NCBI GenBank assembly: GCA_002726515.1
Contig: PBTE01000222.1
Coordinates: 1-57,761 of the forward strand
Direction of reading: 5' to 3'
DNA: 57,761 nt
From: Planctomycetaceae bacterium
Lineage (GTDB): Bacteria > Planctomycetota > Planctomycetia > Pirellulales > Pirellulaceae
Shown here: positions 55,718-57,761 of the stretch, piece after piece
How the letters are laid out: the number at the start of each line of letters is the position of its first letter
How positions within the stretch are numbered: the stretch's first letter is position 1
Made by a program: the position numbers and the translations under genes
The notes under the pieces: generated by a model
Seen by the model: only the letters and a program-made list of their open reading frames with translations
What the model was told of the DNA's origin: nothing
Database searches by the model: none

Positions 55718-56762
55718 TACCGCGCACCTTTTTCAGAACTTCGGCAATGTCTACAGAGGCGCCACCTCGTCGCTTGCTTTCGTGCGCCGCCTCCATGAAG
55801 GCAAACAATTCAATGGTTTCCTCCGGAGGAACGGGTGAGACGCCTGTCTTGAAAAATTTCGCAATCTCCGTCGCCACCCCCTCGTAGCCCATGTAACGCC
55901 CTTTAGGCACAACTCCTTTGACCGGTGCCGCGTATCCGTACTGTCCGGAAGAAATCACTCCCTTGGTGCCAAACACCAAGGCGCTGTATTGAATCGCACC
56001 TTTCCGGATGCCACGGAACGTACCGATCCGTCCGTCCTTCCAGATACCGGTTACCAGTTCCGTATCAGGGGTGTTCATACGAACAACTCTTTCGGCACCG
56101 GTACCCATAATCGCATACAGGGATTCAAAACTATGAATCGCGTGCCAGAAAAAGTCCGGGTGATGTGATACGATCGGGCAGCCGCCGTAAACAGAGCAAC
56201 CGACGACTTCACCCACTTCTTCGTGGCTGCGCATGCTGTTGATTCCGGGCGAGAAGCGGTGCTGCGAGCAGGAAAACACGGGGGTGTCGTATTTCTCAGA
56301 CAACGCAAAAATCTCAATGACATCTGCCAAGGAAGCTGCCATTGGTCGTCCGATGTAGACCGGCTTCCTTGCCGCCAGGATCGGTCGAACCTGTTCGAGA
56401 TGAACCCGGCCGTCCAAGGTCATGAGCATCACAGCATCAACCTGGTCCAGTACCTTCTGGATCGAGTCCTCCATCGCGATGCCATAGCCTACCAGGTGTC
56501 CTTTCCAGCGTTCGATATCCTTCAACGTCTGGGGAAGGTCGGGACTTCCACCAGGCCAGGCGGCGATCACTTTCAGCCCCCCCACGTCGGGATTGTCCTC
56601 TGGCGGTTGGTGAAATACCTGGGTAAACGCAAGCGCCTGGTAACTATCGATCGACACGATACCCACTCGAACCGGTTCTGCCGCCTTGGCCCACTGCAGA
56701 CAGGTGAATGACATGCAGCAAACGGTTAAGAGAAGCAGGTATTTTCGAACGAATTGGCTCAT
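55707..56762 (-). CDS. degenerate exported Gfo/Idh/MocA protein lacking canonical motifs
   Basis: From ATG at 56762 (GGGAGAG upstream) the 351-residue protein has a signal peptide (LLLLTVCCMSFTCLQWAKA), then a Rossmann-like domain from VRVGIVSIDSYQ. The glycine-rich GxGxxG of the family is absent, and the catalytic EKP is replaced by GRP (138-140, YIGRPMAAS). The C-terminal domain keeps HHPDFFWHAIHSFESLYAIMG and FFKTG blocks. It may still bind a sugar or cofactor noncanonically, but normal NAD(P) catalysis is doubtful. It overlaps the PhyH gene by 11 bases as the first gene of a three-gene operon. Divergent from the MBL gene. Confidence 0.85.
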   Translation of the reverse strand: MSQFVRKYLLLLTVCCMSFTCLQWAKAAEPVRVGIVSIDSYQALAFTQVFHQPPEDNPDVGGLKVIAAWPGGSPDLPQTLKDIERWKGHLVGYGIAMEDSIQKVLDQVDAVMLMTLDGRVHLEQVRPILAARKPVYIGRPMAASLADVIEIFALSEKYDTPVFSCSQHRFSPGINSMRSHEEVGEVVGCSVYGGCPIVSHHPDFFWHAIHSFESLYAIMGTGAERVVRMNTPDTELVTGIWKDGRIGTFRGIRKGAIQYSALVFGTKGVISSGQYGYAAPVKGVVPKGRYMGYEGVATEIAKFFKTGVSPVPPEETIELFAFMEAAHESKRRGGASVDIAEVLKKVRGNAE

Positions 56763-57089
56763 CGCAGCTCTCCCTTCAACGGTGTGGTCGTGGTTTTCCG
56801 GCAGCAATATCTGTGTTGTTACACACCCTAATGACTTTGTTGATTGCAGGGAGAAAAGTCAAGGGCTGACCGGAACAGGAAAACCCCGGACGATGCTTGA
56901 AGACATCTGTGGCTTCGAGCACCTTGAGGTTCGCATCGTGGAGCGCCCACACATCTTTTGCGTTGCGATGGGGTCGTTTCGTGTCACTCGCATACATCTT
57001 TTCGTGGCCGGACGATTCGGTGAACCTTCGCAAGTGACACCCCGCGGGACCAAGCATACCTCTCAATCACTATCCTGGAGAAACTCCTG
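56763..57089. other. 327-bp divergent gap
   Basis: Region between the reverse-strand Gfo/Idh/MocA operon and the forward metallo-beta-lactamase-fold gene. No gene or repeat is seen. GGAG at 57079-57082 is the ribosome binding site for the forward gene. No clear promoter boxes were identified. Confidence 0.4.
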
Positions 57090-57674
57090 ATGACCTGTTT
57101 CCGAGTGAAGTCAGCCCTGGTCACCCTTGTTGTACTCTACTGTCTCAACGGCACACTCGCCCTGGGATTGTCGCCGACCGAATCCAGCGTGACCGAACTT
57201 GCTCCGGGCGTGTTCTTTCGGAAAGCCCAAACCGAACCGACCTTTACCGGTTGCAACCAGGGTTGGATCATTTTCAAGGATTTCGTGCTGGTCATCGACG
57301 CGAATTTTCCAGGCCAGGCAAAACAAGTCATCCGCTTGATCCGAGAACAAACAGACAAACCGATTCGATATGTGTTCGATACTCACCACCACGGAGATCA
57401 CGCAGACGGCAACTCGAAGTATGTGCGTCTGGGTGCCGCTGCCGTTGCGTCGGAACGCAGTCGAGTGATGTTTGACACCAACGGCGCAGCCGAATTTGAA
57501 AAGTCGCAGAAAATAAAACCGGACGAATATGGCCCTTTGAACTACGAAAAGCCCTCGGTTTATTTCCCACACCGACTGGTCATCGACGATGGCACACAGC
57601 GCCGGGTTGCTCCTGTAGTGATGGATTACCAACGATCACCCAGTCGTTGCCCGGTGGCTGAGGTTGTGGATTGA
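57090..57674 (+). pseudogene. metallo-beta-lactamase-fold hydrolase, truncated at its 3' end by a repeat
   Basis: The gene encodes a signal peptide (LVTLVVLYCLNGTLALG), then an MBL domain with GWIIFKDFVLVIDANF and the zinc motif HxHxDH (His99, His101, Asp103, His104 in THHHGDHADGN). The family continues well beyond the DDGTQRR segment (about residue 170), with further metal ligands near residue 190 and 250. Here, the reading frame enters a 73-bp direct repeat at codon 171 and stops at 57674 after 22 residues of repeat-encoded sequence. Without the later ligands the enzyme would be inactive. GGAG precedes the ATG. Either the gene is broken by the repeat, or the contig end is misassembled. Confidence 0.75.
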
Positions 57675-57761
57675 ATCCCACATCCGAACCGGGTTGCTCC
57701 TGTAGTGATGGATTACCAACGATCACCCAGTCGTTGCCCGGTGGCTGAGGTTGTGGATTGA
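57602..57761. repeat. two copies of a 73-bp direct repeat with a 14-bp spacer, at the window end
   Basis: Bases 57602-57674 and 57689-57761 are identical; the copies are separated by 14 bases, giving an 87-bp period. The second copy ends exactly at the window edge, so the array may continue. Each unit contains a hairpin, CAACGA-N8-TCGTTG, and starts CCGGGTTGCTCC. The reverse strand can also be read in short basic peptides, a common feature of planctomycete intergenic repeats. The first copy interrupts the MBL gene at codon 171. Confidence 0.85.

Noticed and set aside
57602-57761. CRISPR array at the right edge
   Set aside because: The 73-bp repeat with a 14-bp spacer does not fit CRISPR dimensions (24-40 bp repeats with 30-40 bp spacers), and only one spacer is seen with no cas genes.

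Overview
The window is about 57.8 kb of GC-rich DNA (high fifties by eye) that reads as an ordinary, sparsely packed chromosome segment of a member of the Planctomycetota, probably an uncultured marine or freshwater Pirellulales/Planctomycetales relative. The assignment rests on family content: two DUF1501 proteins with Tat-like N-termini, a PSD1-type DUF1549/DUF1553 protein next to one of them, two DUF1080 proteins, three exported Gfo/Idh/MocA proteins, a PQQ-type beta-propeller, sialidase-like and glycosidase-like secreted proteins, several phytanoyl-CoA dioxygenase-like enzymes, and intergenic gaps of several hundred bases. I found no rRNA, tRNA, phage genes, transposase or CRISPR array.

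Layout from left to right. 1-8.3 kb: the 5' part of an M81 peptidase gene (cut by the window edge), an M24 peptidase, an FkbM methyltransferase, a PSD1-DUF1501 pair and a SolA/sarcosine-oxidase-like flavoenzyme. 8.8-12 kb: a thioredoxin-like exported protein, a MaoC hydratase, and the housekeeping pair glmU (N-terminal half only) and prs. 13-17.5 kb: an HpcH/HpaI aldolase, an SDR dehydrogenase, a PQQ-like propeller and an MFS transporter. 18.2-22.9 kb: a four-gene forward cluster (Gfo/Idh/MocA, Fe(II)/2OG-type oxygenase, class IV aminotransferase, SAF-domain dehydrogenase) facing a class III aminotransferase. 24.6-29 kb: an exported aldo/keto reductase, a GH32/43-like propeller and a DUF1501 protein. 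29-34.5 kb: a DUF1611-enolase superfamily pair matching the DgcN-DgcA route of D-glutamate breakdown, a DegT aminotransferase and a complete M81 peptidase. 34.5-43.4 kb: a catabolic block with two DUF1080 proteins, two related glycosidase-like TIM-barrel proteins, a sialidase-like protein and a nitrilase-family amidase. 43.6-49.9 kb: a PhyH oxygenase, a second DegT aminotransferase, a sodium:solute symporter and a CocE/NonD hydrolase. 50-57.7 kb: a 51-residue fumarylacetoacetase-like stub overlapping an unusual composite Gfo/Idh/MocA gene, an enolase superfamily enzyme, a reverse-strand operon (degenerate Gfo/Idh/MocA, PhyH, nucleoside hydrolase), and a metallo-beta-lactamase-fold gene broken by a 73-bp direct repeat at the right edge.

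Taken together the genes suggest a scavenging lifestyle: exported enzymes that open sugars, sulfated or acetylated glycans, amides and peptides, periplasmic oxidoreductases, symporter and MFS uptake, and cytoplasmic amino-acid and sugar-acid metabolism. Most genes stand alone or in pairs. The points most worth a second look are the composite Gfo/Idh/MocA gene with its ATGA-overlapping stub, the DgcN-DgcA pair in a planctomycete setting, the operon built on a Gfo/Idh/MocA protein lacking its cofactor and catalytic motifs, the repeat that ends the window and truncates a gene, and perfect hairpins without U-tracts just downstream of several genes.
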